DNA from: Citrobacter amalonaticus Y19
GTDB taxonomy: Bacteria; Pseudomonadota; Gammaproteobacteria; Enterobacterales; Enterobacteriaceae
DNA length: 64,000 nt
Direction of reading: 5' to 3'
NCBI RefSeq assembly: GCF_000981805.1
Contig: NZ_CP011132.1
Location: 2,728,001-2,792,000 of the forward strand
Below are positions 25,945 through 37,800 of this stretch, one piece after another (position 1 is the stretch's first letter; each line of letters starts with the position of its first letter). The translations under genes were made by a program, and so were the position numbers. Under the pieces are notes generated by a model, which worked only from the letters and a program-made list of their open reading frames with translations, was not told the origin of the DNA and did no database searches.

Positions 25945-26544
25945 GCCTCAGGTATTGCTGACGGCCCGGCTACTTTTGTCGAAGCGAAAGCGATGAAGCT
26001 TTCTCACAGTAAATCGATGGTCAATGGCGATCCGACCATTGCCGGCATGGCTATCGCTGAAGCTTGCGAAAAAAATCTATTAACATTTGGTTCTAGCGCC
26101 TATCAGACGGTGGAGAATAAAGTGGTCACGCCGGCGATAGAGGCAGTCGTCGAAGCAAATACGCTTCTTTCAGGACTTGGCTTTGAAAATGCGAGACTGG
26201 CCGCGGCGAATGCTATCCATAATGGTTTTACCGCGATTGATGGCGATATCCATCATTTGACTCATAGCGAAAAGGTCGCTTATGGCACGCTGCCCCAGAT
26301 GGTGCTGGAGCAGCGCCCGGATGAAGAGATAGCTCGTTATATCCGTTTTTATCGTTCAATCAAAATGCCAACCATCCTGAAAGAGGTACATCTGGAGAAT
26401 GAGAGCCGGGAAAACCTGGTGAAGCTAGGCGCGCTGGCAAACAGCGAAAGCGACACGCTGAAAAACCTGAATCCTGACCTGTCAGCAGAGGATATCACTT
26501 ATGCCATCCTGGCGGTGGATGCCTTCAGCAAAACCGTTAACTGA
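25945..26544 (+). pseudogene. Glycerol dehydrogenase-like gene, 3' fragment
   Basis: About 200 residues match the second half of GldA-type iron-containing dehydrogenases: SGIADGPATFVEAKA, VVTPAIEAVVEANTLLSGLGFENARLA, AIHNGFTAID, HSEKVAYGTL. The NAD-binding N-terminal half is missing, and the nominal start at 25933 lies in unrelated sequence. The metal-binding histidines of the C-terminal part (AIHNG, THSEK) are kept. The product cannot bind NAD normally. Confidence 0.75.
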
Positions 26545-26805
26545 CGGATCCGCGACTGTGTCGGTCCTGTCTTCATGCTGACAAATCCTGGGCTCCCAGG
26601 GGTTTCATCTTACAGTGACCGGATCGCCACATGCTTAAACATATCAATGCAGGGGGCTGTAGATCGGGGCTACATACCTGCAGGCACACCTATAGAAACA
26701 TTTATCTCCAGTATCTCCTTCCAGACTCTCTTGCTTATGTACAAGCCCGTGACGCCGCACAGGATGGTTACCTGGCTTTTTCACTGAGTCATCGGTCGAA
26801 AACAC
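26545..26805. other. Stretch without a recognised gene
   Basis: A plus-strand open frame (26631-26951) crosses the region, but it has a composition unlike a conserved protein and overlaps the next gene. Confidence 0.4.
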
Positions 26806-27051
26806 TTACTTTTTTTGAGGACATGCTGACTCATACTGTCCAGTGGTTTTATTGTGCTGTTCATGCACTTTCGTGCGCTCCTCCTGAATACAGTAATATC
26901 TGTAACGTTCCTCAAACCACGATTTTTGCTCTGCATTCATATTGCCGGTAATCGCACTGATATTTACAGGGACTCCAAGGGCGTGCCTGTGAGCAAAACT
27001 GCGGGCCAGAAAATCAAAGTTGCTCAGTGTGTGTAGGTCTTGCCTCTTCAT
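26806..27051 (-). CDS. Small hypothetical protein, 81 residues
   Basis: The start at 27051 is preferred over 27057 because GAGGGG lies seven bases upstream of it. The product begins with a segment FDFLARSFAHRHALGVPVN followed by AITGNMNAEQKSWFEERYRYYC, a pattern I associate loosely with small plasmid- or island-borne proteins. No function can be given. Its C-terminus is basic and polar. Confidence 0.5.
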   Translation of the reverse strand: MKRQDLHTLSNFDFLARSFAHRHALGVPVNISAITGNMNAEQKSWFEERYRYYCIQEERTKVHEQHNKTTGQYESACPQKK

Positions 27052-27246
27052 TCGCATACCCCTCTGCCAGTTAACTTCCTGTTCATGGTCATATGCTTTT
27101 ATGCTCCCAGTATTTACCTGGATGGTATGAATTTATAGGCATTACGTGCGAATTGTTCTGGCTAAAAAGGCATACGTCAGCAACGAGTAATGAGTAGATC
27201 TCCCACAATCGGGTTTATGTCCCGACAGCGAGTGTTTAATTTACTG

Positions 27247-27849
27247 TCAGGGCTGTAATGCTATCCGGTCAGGCTTACGCATGACGGCAGGGAGTGCATG
27301 GGACAGGAAAACAGCCACACAGGCTGACAAGTCACCCGCCACAAGAAATTCAACCGGTGCAATCAGTTTGCCCTCCCCCGAAAATCCACAGGTCAGTGCC
27401 GACTTTCTGGTAAGCAGCGCATCAGTTCCGCTGTATTCTTCGGCCAGACCTTCACAGCCCCATTCCTCGTCACTGACCACAGCATTAACCCAGCCCTGCG
27501 ATTTAAGCTGTTCAATAGCGTAAGCCAGCCGGTACAAATCCGACTGGGCGGGTACCTGCCCCGTGCAGGATGCCCACAGATATTCCAGTCGATGAAGTAA
27601 GCTGGCGACAGGGCCTTTGCTTCGACCCAGTGTCAGCAATTCCTCAATATTGGATGCAATCGCACGCGGGAACCGTTTTTGCTTTTGTGCCGTCGCGAGC
27701 CAGCGAAGCAAAAAGGCATGAGCACTGAGTGGGGACAATGCCTGACCATCCTGCTGTGCAGTGCGTAATGCGACAAGGGCGCACCAGGCAAAATGCGCAA
27801 GTGCTGTAACGGTTTGTTCCGGAGGTAAAGTTTCGTGAGTTTTTTTCAT
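27247..27849 (-). CDS. DUF2913-like protein
   Basis: The 200-residue protein has segments that recall the DUF2913 family found on enterobacterial plasmids and islands: LAHFAWCALVALRTAQQDG, AHAFLLRWLATAQKQKRFPR, DLYRLAYAIEQLKSQGWVN and VEFLVAGD. It has no membrane segment or signal peptide. Its function is unknown. It appears complete and may mark a former plasmid or island insertion. The upstream ribosome site is weak. The family is recalled, not searched. Confidence 0.65.
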   Translation of the reverse strand: MKKTHETLPPEQTVTALAHFAWCALVALRTAQQDGQALSPLSAHAFLLRWLATAQKQKRFPRAIASNIEELLTLGRSKGPVASLLHRLEYLWASCTGQVPAQSDLYRLAYAIEQLKSQGWVNAVVSDEEWGCEGLAEEYSGTDALLTRKSALTCGFSGEGKLIAPVEFLVAGDLSACVAVFLSHALPAVMRKPDRIALQP

Positions 27850-28354
27850 ACAGGAAGTATACCGGCGCTGCCGACATCAGGGAAGACCAGGACAAGTCTG
27901 GTATTTTCAGGCCAGAATAACTGACATCCCCCCTGATTGCAGCAGGAACGACATCCCCGGACAAATAACACTCGTTCTGGCCGTCATAACGGGATATGTC
28001 ATCCCATTCACCCGGGTCTGTAACTGACTGAATGGCTGTGTAAATGAATGCTTATCTGAGCGACTGATAATGAAAGAAGAAATGCTGGAGACGTTGTTAT
28101 CCGTTTTCGTCACTGTGCGCCATGCTTCGCCAGTAATGGCATACATCTCCTGCAACACGCTATCCATAGGTGGCGATTTTCTCACTGCCACCAGCGTATT
28201 GAGGTTCATCAGCATAATTATCCACATCCTGGCGCACTCACGGCCTCCCACAGCCAGCGCAGAACCGTGTGGGGGGGAATGACGGCGAGCCTGCTGACGC
28301 TTACGCGACTAATCAACAGTACTCAAATAACAACTTGACTCTTAGAAGGGCGTC
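27850..28354. other. Stretch without a recognised gene
   Basis: A 114-codon frame on the minus strand (27907-28251) is open but does not resemble a known protein, and its ribosome site is poor. I leave it uncalled. Confidence 0.4.
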
Positions 28355-28651
28355 CTGGGTAGTCAGTACACAAGCCATGAGTGGCAGTCGTTCCTGAAAT
28401 CACATGGACTAAAGGGCAGTATGAGCTGTCGTGGTAACTGTCACGACAACGCAGTTGCAGAAAGTTTTTTCCAGCTACTGAAGCGTGAACGGATAAAGAA
28501 AAAGATCTACGGAACACGGGAAGAAGCCCACAGTGATATTTTTGATTACACCGAAATGTTTTATAACAGTAAGCGTCGGTATGGTTCGAGTGATCAGATG
28601 CCACTGACGGAATATGAAAATCAATATTATCAACGGCTCAGAAGTGTCTAG
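28355..28651 (+). pseudogene. IS3-family OrfB C-terminal fragment
   Basis: From about 28355 the plus strand encodes YTSHEWQSFLKSHG, then GNCHDNAVAESFFQLLKRERIK, and ends with LTEYENQYYQRLRSV and a stop. This is the last 95 or so residues of an IS3-type DDE transposase. The N-terminal two thirds are missing. It differs in type from the relic at 20476-20790. Confidence 0.75.
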
Positions 28652-28813
28652 ATTAGCGATTCACTTCTGCTTTGCCACGGATCTGCCTTTGTTGTCAGGA
28701 CGATAGGTGCTCTGATCCTGCAAGTCGGCAAAAGTTTGATTTATTCAACAGAGTCTGTTTTACCATAAAAAACTGCACCTTACTCAGTTAGTAGCCTACT
28801 TTTAGGGTGCAGT
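28652..28813 (-). mobile_element. Nested IS ends (IS5-like and IS3-like)
   Basis: Minus-strand sequence 28660-28758 resembles the start of an IS5-family element, beginning near CTCTGTTGAATAAATC and including CCGTGGCAAAGCAGAAG. Next to it, 28772-28813 repeats the IS3-family end seen at 24909-24951, with a few differences. The two relics are abutted, suggesting one insertion into another. Confidence 0.5.
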
Positions 28814-28851
28814 ACATTAGCCACAGAGAGCCTACTTACATTTCATGCGTG

Positions 28852-31800
28852 TTAAAACATTGTCTTAAAACCAAAGGAGGCATTAACCGGCGCTTCGATC
28901 TGAGACTTATTACTCCCATTGCTGAATTGGGTGCCCAATTCGCCATAAACCTGCAGATCTCTGTCGATATTCCATGTCATACCCGCTGCGAGCTCAGTGC
29001 TGGAATACTGCTGTGAGGATTCCAGCGTGGTAGTGGCAACCGTATTACTGAAATGGGTTTTGTCTTTCGACCCCAGCCCCTGCCACAGGTTGACACGGGC
29101 ATAAGGCTGAATCTTTCCGGCGTTCGTATCATAATCGCCCTTCAGGCGCAGACCCACGCGAGCAGTAAACGAATCGGCAGTATCGAGTCTGACTTTTGTC
29201 TTCGTCGCGCCCCCCAGCGTGCTGTCATCAAAATCGCTGTACTGATAAATCAACTGCGCCTGCGGTTCCAGACTCCATACACTCGCCCCTAAACTGAACG
29301 CCTTTCCGACTTCCGTGGAGGCGGTCAGCGTGTGCCCTTTCACTGTGTGGGAGCCATTGTTCCCGGATACAGACAGGCGAGCATCATGACTACCGTATTG
29401 CAGAACGTTATCGATGTATATGCCATGCCCGGAGAACCATGTGGCATATCCGCCAAGGTAAAATGCGTTATCATCGATATTACCGCCTTTACCCGCGCTG
29501 CCCGCTTTGCTGCCTTTGACGCTGCTGTCGATATCCAGAATGCTGGTGTAGACACCGGCTTTCCAGTTGCTATCAGCGTACAGATCAACCCCCATCTGGA
29601 TCCCCATGGTATGGCTGTCGGTTTGTGTCCCAGTCGCGTCATCCAGCTTAGTTTTTCCGGAGTAACCAAGCATTCTTGCCCATGCACGATTATCTTCATC
29701 AATACCCGGTTTGATGTCATCCCCCATACGCTGGTGCATATTACCTAACAGGCTGATGTCGCCCTGACGAACAATGCTGGCGAGACCGGAGAACAGCATC
29801 GTTTCCGGACGGTATTCGCTTCTCAGATACCAGTTTTCGCCCTGCCCCTGCGCATTCCCGGCATGGAGCTGGTACTCAAAGGCACCCGCAGCCATACGTT
29901 CGGCGACAAGATGGAAGGCATCCCGCGAGGTTTGCGCCGTGGTTGTTGCGCCATTGAGCGCCGTCACTACTTCGATACCATCACCCATAGTCGGCGCGCC
30001 GAGACCGGAACCATCGACATCCAGCAACGTACTCCCGCTGACCTTACCACTATCGATGATCAGGCGGTCGGCAATACCCGAGCCGTTAGCACCCTGCGCG
30101 GCTGCCATGTTGATAGTGCCTTTTTCACCGCTGTAGTCCCCCTTGATGGTTAATGTTGTCCCAACTTGTTGACCGATGAGTGACACATCACCGCCGTTGT
30201 TCAGTCCTGCTACGGTCTGGTTATAACCCTGGGTGTTCAGAGTCGTGCCCGCGACAATATAGTGGTGCGATGATGCACTCAGGGTGTTGGTATTACCTGC
30301 CTGTAAAACCCCGCTGGTGACAAGCGTTGCGCCTTTGTAGCTGTTTTCACCTTGCAGTTCAGTCGTGCCGCCACCGGTCTGATGCAACTGACCTTCGCCG
30401 CTGATATTACCGGTTAACGTCAGCATACCGGCGCGGTTAACACTGAGCACGCCGTTATCAACGATGTCACCCTGAACACTGCCGGTATTGCCGCCAGTGC
30501 CGAGTTGCAATATGCCCTGCTCAATAGTGGTACCGCCAGTGTAGATGTTATCCAGCGTCAACGTCAGTGAGCCATTACCGGTTTTGGTCAGTTGACCATC
30601 CCCTCCCACTTCCGTTAACAGGGAAACATCATGTCCGTTGGTGTCGAAGGTCCCGCCGCCGGATTCCAGCGTCACCTTGCGGGCGGTATTAAACGCATCA
30701 CCATACTTCAGCGTGCCGCCGTTAAAGGTGATCCCGGTATTGGCTGCGCCGAGGTTTTTATCGCCGGAAACCTGCAGTGTCCCTGCCGTAATCGTTGTAC
30801 CGCCGCTGTAGCTGTTCTCGCCGGTCAGGATCAGCGTACCGAGGTCGCTCTTATTGACGCCGCCGGTGCCGCGGATCTCACTGTCGATGGTGGCGATATA
30901 GCCTGCGCCATCGACGGTGCCGTCGCCGACGCGAATCAGCGTATTGGCGGTGTCGGTGGTGATGGCATCGCCTGCCACGCGGTAGCCATCGGTGGCAAAC
31001 TGCGCGCCGCTGATGATCACATCACCCAGACTGTTATCCACGGTGACATTGCCTGCCACCCCCTGGAAGACGGCGAAAGCGGCATCGGTGAACGGAGCGT
31101 TCAGCGCGCCTTCCGGTGTGGATTCATCGGTGGTCCAGTTATCGTTGCCGTGGCTGGATTGCCAGATACCGTCGCCGCCGTTGATCACGCCGTTGTTTTT
31201 CAGTTCGCCATTTTCACCGCCGGTGCCGTCCCAGAAGCGCAGCGTCAGACCGCCGTGGTTCACCAGGTTGACCTGATTGTTAACCGATGTCTGCACGTAC
31301 AGACTGTCTGCCGCCGTCGGGGCGTTGGCAATGTCCATCACGTTGTTGGTCAGCGTGCCGGAGTAGTTAATGACGCGATAGACGCCGACATCAAAATTGC
31401 CGCCGGGTGAGGTTTCAATGTTGAGCTTGCCGTCGAGTACCAGATCGCCGTTGACGTTAATCAGGTCGTTGAAGGCTCCGCCCGGGGTATACGCCTGGCC
31501 AAACTGATAATCCAGCTGCGACAGCTCATTCAGCGTCAGAGCACCGGTGGTCAGTTTGCCGACGCTGTTAAGTGTGGAACCGGCGGTAATATGGCCGTTA
31601 TCCGCAACATTCACCGCGCCGCCAATAATGCCGTTGCCGCCCAGCGTTGCGCCCGCCTTGACCGTTACGTCACCGGTCGCTGCCGCCTGATTACCGTTGA
31701 CCAGCAGTACGCCCTCATCGACCGATGTGGTGCCGGTCCAGGTGTTGTCGCCGGTTAAGGTCAGCGTTCCGTCGCCGATTTTCACCAGATTGCCGCTGTC

Positions 31801-34800
31801 ACCGCTGATGATGCCGCTGATGGTGTCATCCAGCGCCAGATTACCGAGGGAAAGGGTTTTATCGCCCAGTACAACGTTGCCCGCGCCGGACAGCGAACCG
31901 ATAGACGTCGCGCTGTCGACGTTGCTGACATCCACGTTGCCGCCGGAGAGGTTTTTCACGGTAGTCATTTCCGCCAGCGCCCGATCGGCAAAGGACATCA
32001 GTCCACTGTTGGTCACCGTTGCGCTGCCGCCGCTGGCATCCTCTTCCAGCGCCAGCGTACTCGCTTCTGACACGTTAATGGTCGACTGTCCTGCGGTTGC
32101 ATTGCCTGCAATCAGCGCCTTTGCTGTGCCGTTCAGATTCAGCGTCGCGTCGGCGGCAGTGACCGTGTCTTTTAGCGTTAACAGGCTGTCGGCAATGTCC
32201 AGCGTCAGGGATTGCAGACCGGTTGCTGCGCCGCTGATGTTCAGCGTCGCGCCTTTCGTTACGCTCACCGTGCTGCTGGCGTTACTACCAAATGTTCCCG
32301 TCTGGCTGGCATTTACCGTGACGTTGTGAGCTTGTCCGGTACCTTCAATCAGCGTCGTGCCCTGATAGCTGTTAGCCCGATCGAGCGACAGCGTGCTGGC
32401 CGCATCATGGGTACTACTGGTGACTTTCAGGTTGCCCGCGCCCGCGATATCGCCAACAGGGGAGAAGTGGTGCGAATTCAGATCAAACACGGCATTCGCA
32501 CCAGACGTGCCCAGGGTGAGAGTGCGCTGAGTGGTGAAATCTGCGCCCAGCTGTAGCGTTGAACCGTTGTTGATAGTGACGCCGGTTCCCGCCTGGCCCA
32601 GATTGTTATCCGTCGAGATTTGTAGCGTGCCGCCATCGATACGCGTGCCGCCATGATACGTGTTGTCGCCACTGAGGATTAGACGTCCCTGGTCGGTTTT
32701 GACCAGCGTCAGGCTATCCGCACTGTCACCTTCGCGGATCGTCGATTCGATCGTTGCGGTGAAGTTATCGCCTGCGCCACCGGCACCGACGCGCAGCATC
32801 AGCTCATTGCTGCCCGCGGTGGTTTCCCATGCGTTTAGCGCATCGCCTTTGATGACATAGCCGTCCGCGTCAAACTGCGCGCCAGAGAACTGAACGTTGC
32901 CCGCGCTCTGATCGACCTCGACCGTACCGGCGTTGCCGGTAAAGACCGCGAAGGCTTTTTGCGCCCACGGCGCGTTACCGATACCGTCCTGCTGTGTCCA
33001 GTTGTTATCGCCCAGGCTGCCGATCGCCATCCATTTGCCATCGCCACCGTCGATTTTGCCGTTGCCTTCAATCCCGGTTTTACCGTGGTTTTCGCCCGTC
33101 TGTGCGCCATCCCAGAACTGCAGCGTGACGCCATTGGCGTTGACCAGGTTGACCTGTTTATCCAGCACCGTCTGGACGAAAATGTTGCTCTTATCCTGGC
33201 CCACCGGAATGTCGCCTAACGCCAGCGTCTGGTTGTCGAGCGTACCGCCGTAGTTATAGAGACGGTAGACGCCTGGGCCAAACGTGCCGCCTGCGCTTTG
33301 GCTGACGTTCAGCGTGCCGTCGAGCAGCAGATTGCCGGCGACATCAACCAGATCGTTTTGTGCGCCGCCGGGCACGAAGGCTTGTCCCAGTTCAAACGCG
33401 GAGGTGGTTTTGCTACCCAGTTGCAGGCTACCGTTGATCTTCAGCGTCCCCGCGCCGCCGTCGCCTGCGCTAAGGGTGGTGGCGTCATTCATCACGACGT
33501 CGCCGCCGAGGGTGCCGGTGCCGCCCAGGGTTGCAATGCCGTTCACGGTGGTCATGCCCGTCGCGGCAGACTGATCGCCATTGACCAGCAGTGTGCCGTT
33601 GTCGACGGTGGTCTCCCCTTTATAGCTGTTGGCGCCGGTTAAACGGGTGATACCTTTACCGATTTGCTCCAGCGCGCCGATACCAGAAATCACTCCGTTA
33701 AGCAGGACGTTGTTGCTGCGATTCACGGTCAGAATACCGTCATCAATGATCTGCGAAACCGGGTTGATTCCGCCCGTCGTACCGCCCTGACCGAGATGTA
33801 AAATCCCGCCCTGATTGATCGTAGTGGAACCGCTGTAGCTATTGTCGGTGGTGAACACCGTCGTGCCACCCGTTGCGCGGACAAAGTTGCCGCTACCGCT
33901 GATGGTGCCCTGATAAATCTGGCTGTCAGCGTCATTGCCCTGCGTATCAAAGATGATATTGCTGGCCTTACCGCTGGTGGTAATGCTGTAGTTGCCAATG
34001 GTCGCGCCGGTATTACTGGCATCGCGATGGTCGCCCGTGCGCAGCGTCGCGCCGTCGTTAACGGCCAGGGTGCCGTCAGTCAGCGTCAGGCTATTCACGA
34101 TGCGCATATCCGCCTGTGCGCCCGTCAGCGTTAAGGTATTCCAGCCGCTGCCAATGTGGGTTCCCAGACTGAGGTCATCCGCCAGCAGCGTACCGATATT
34201 ACCCCTGGTGTTTGTGAAGGTGAGGGCGTTACCCGTACCGGCGAGCGTGGTGATGTGGCGCGTGTTCGCCAGCGATACGTTGCCGATGTTGGCCTTGTTG
34301 TTGGTTGTCCCCGCGAAGTTCACCTCCCCGGCGAACGTTCCGCTGTTCCAGATAAAACGATCGCTACCGGCGCCGGTATTGATGACGCCACGCGTATTGC
34401 CGCCGCTGATGTTGATGGTGTCATTGCCTTTACCGGACTGAATCGCGACATCCTGATCGGTGGCGGCGAGGATCGTGCCGCTGTTGGTGATGGTTTTGCT
34501 GCTGTCGCCACTGGCATCCACTACCGGACCCTTCACGCTGTTGGAGGTGATGTTGCCGCTGTTAGTGATGGCGGAAACGTCTTTTGCCAGAATGGCTGAA
34601 CCGCCCGTCGCGTCCTGAATGGTAATATCGGCGCGGGTGGTCAGTCTGCCGTTGGTGCGGGCATCGATCCCGTTCCCCGTGGCGTTTCCGGTATCGTTGT
34701 GTACCAGCACGGTGTAACCGGTGCCGATAACCAAATCGCCGGTCGCGTTGTCGCCGTTCTCTTTCATGAAGGCAAAGCCTGATCCAGAGCCAGTGACGTT

Positions 34801-37800
34801 GAGCATATTATTGGCGCCGTCTTTCACGTTCAGCGCCACGCTGGTGCGGATCCCCGGACCGTCGTTGGCGTTAATCGTGACGTCGTTCAGCGTGATATCC
34901 GAACTTTCGGCATGGTTCTGAATGCCTGCGCCGCTGCCCAATGCGCTGATGGTGACGCCTTTGGCGGTCAGCGACCCCGCACCGGCTTCAAGGCGAATCC
35001 CATCCGCCGTGCCGTTGGTCGTAATGGTATCGGCTAATCCACCGGTTCCCGCAGTGATATTCAGCGTTGCGCCATTGGTCAGCAGCACGCCTGCGGTACC
35101 GTCATCGACCTCAATCGCGCCCAGCTTTTTGATCTGCGCATCTTTGCCAGAGGCGCGAACGCCAATCCCGTTGCTGACATGCAATGCCTGGGATGCGTTG
35201 TTGGTTAACCGTCCTCCTTCTTGCACGTCAACACCGATACTGTCTTTACTGGCGAGATCGATAACCGCGTCCTGTTGCAGAACGATGTTGCCGAGATTCT
35301 TCGCCACATAGGCGATGACGTTCAGCCCAGTATCCAGGGATTTAATGATGGCGCTGGAGTTAAGAATGGTTTCGACAGGGGTACCCTGTTTGTTACCGTT
35401 CAACTGATGCGCCTGACCATCGACAATCCCGGCAGTGGTATTTGAGCCGGTCAGTTCAATAAGGGTCTTATCGCTGATGGTGCCTTCTGCGCCCCCTTCG
35501 AGCAGCAGTGCCGCCGCACCGTTGCCGCTTACCGTAAATGTTGCTTCACCCGTATCCACGGTGCTGCCTTTACCGGTCGCGAAGACGCCAATTGATTTTT
35601 CGCCCGTTAAGGTCATCTCGAGTTTAGATAGCTGGTGCGTCAGCGGGTCGAACGTATTGCCGGCAAAGTTTGCGCCATTCGCAATGCGGAATAACGTGGT
35701 GCGCGCCTGACCGTTATCGTTCATAACGGCTTCGCCGATATTGGCGGTCGCGCCTTTGCCGTACAGGTAGTAGCCTATTTGATCGCTATTGTTGAACAGC
35801 GGACTGCTGGTACTGTTAATGTTAGCCACCGCGTTATCGCGGACATGAACGCCAATGTTGCCGACTTCATCCAGCGTGATTGTGGAATACACGTCGACGG
35901 TGGCCTGGGATGTGGTACTTCCCTCAGCCCAGATCGCATAGTTACGGTTTGATGTGCCGCCGTCGCCCGCGACCGTGATCGCCCCTGTATCGCTGGATGT
36001 TACATGCGCGTTCTTCGAACTGGCGGTCAGATGGATACCGATGTTGTTGTGGCCGTTGACGGTAATCTCGCCGTCGTTGCGGATCTGCTGGCCGTTTTCG
36101 CTGCCGCTGTCGCGCACGGAAATACCGAAGTTCTGGCTGGTGCCGGACGACGAGTCGCCATTGAGGGTGATTTTACCCGTGTTGATCACGTTCCCGGTGG
36201 CGTTGCCGACCAGGATCCCCGCCGCGTTACGTACGCCTTTTCCGAGGGTGATCGTTCCGTCATTGGTGACATCGCCTGAGCTTCGGGTCAGGATCCCGGC
36301 GCTGGGGCTGGCACCGCCGCCCATCGCAACATCGTCAGCGGGGGTGACGGCATCACGCCCAAGGTAAAGGGTACCGCCAGCAGCGTTTGTGAAGGTGGCA
36401 TAACCGGACACTTCAACGGCGTAAGCCGTTCCCTTGCCAAATGAGACGCCGTTAGCGCGTCCGTCCACGACGTTAATCTCACCCCTGTTGGTCCCGTTGG
36501 TTTGATCGGACAACTGCATACCGATAGCAAGCGTCAGAGAACTGTTGGGTTTATCGGTTGACCATGGGTCGGCTGCAGCTGCGGTTCCGTAGTTGTTCGT
36601 TGTGATGGCCTGGTTAATGGTCCCTTCGTTCACCACGGTGCTGTTTCCCAGCCCCTGCATACCGTAGGCACCGTAACTGCTGACGTTCTGATTACCATCT
36701 TTGTCGATAAACAAACCGGAGTTAATCGTGCCGTGGTTAGTGGCACTGGCATCACTGGCCAGCATGCCAATCGCCAACCCTTGTCCGGTAGCGGTTCGCA
36801 GCACGTTCAGGGCGCCTTCATTGACGATAGAACCCTCGCCATCGGCCTTCATTGCCCCATTGATACTACCATCGACAGCCAGAGTTGTGCCCGCAACCAA
36901 TGTGCCTGTGGTGCCCTGGCCATTAGCGTAGATGGCATGCAGTTCCCCTGTGGCCGCCGTGGTGTTATTGGTGTGTGCCTGTCCGTCAGTCCAGACATCG
37001 TAATCCCAGGTCAGCAGGTCGGCATTGGTACCGGAGGTCAGCAGTTGATTGATCAGGCTCGCGTAGTAGGTCTGTGCGTCAGAAACTTTACTGATAGCGC
37101 CAAAATCCAGCCAGAGCTGGATCTGGCTGATATCTTGCCCGTCGGGGGTTTTGGCGCTCTCACTGCCGGCGCCAACCAGCCAGTTGTTGAAGTTCGCCAG
37201 GTCCGCCGTGCTTTTGATGGAAAAGGTGCGGTTACCCGTTTCAACGACATTGCCCTCTTCGTCGTAGCCGTAGGTCATTAAGGTAATGTCTTTGCCAAAC
37301 ACGGTGGTCTGTTTCGAACCGGCAAAGGTTTTGTTCGGAACGACCGGCGCAGCACCAAACTGAATGTAGTTATCGGATTGCCAGTTGACCTTGCTGTTCA
37401 GGTCTTGCGCTTTGAGCAGAGAAGAGTCTTTTGCCAGCAGACGGATAGCATTTTCTCTTACTTTCAGTGAATTATCGCCAATATTGAGATTGGCGGTTGC
37501 GCCATCTTTGGCAAGGGCAAAGCCAAACTGCTTATAGATTTGCGACACATTGGCATCAAACGTGTTAAGCACGGCATCGCCAATTTGCGAAACGCTAATA
37601 AAGTTTGCCAGGCTTGCGGTATCAAACACCTTCAGGGTGGAGGTTGTCTCGGGATCGGCCGGGTCAATCACTTGAAATTCCACGCTTTGCTGCGGGGTAG
37701 ACGACTGTGTATGACTCAGGTATTCCGCCAGCTCTTCAATTGTGGTGATGGATTTTTGCTCGTGGGCGAGGTTGGTGGCGGTAATAATAATTTTGCCGCT

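Noticed and set aside
26631..26951. 106-codon plus-strand ORF
   Set aside because: It overlaps the better-supported 81-residue minus-strand gene and has no recognisable content.
27907..28251. 114-codon minus-strand ORF
   Set aside because: No recognisable domain, poor ribosome site, and serine/methionine-rich composition typical of chance frames.
30631..31410. Long plus-strand frames antisense to the autotransporter
   Set aside because: They are shadows of the GC-rich repetitive passenger sequence, with low-complexity Val/Ala/Ser composition.
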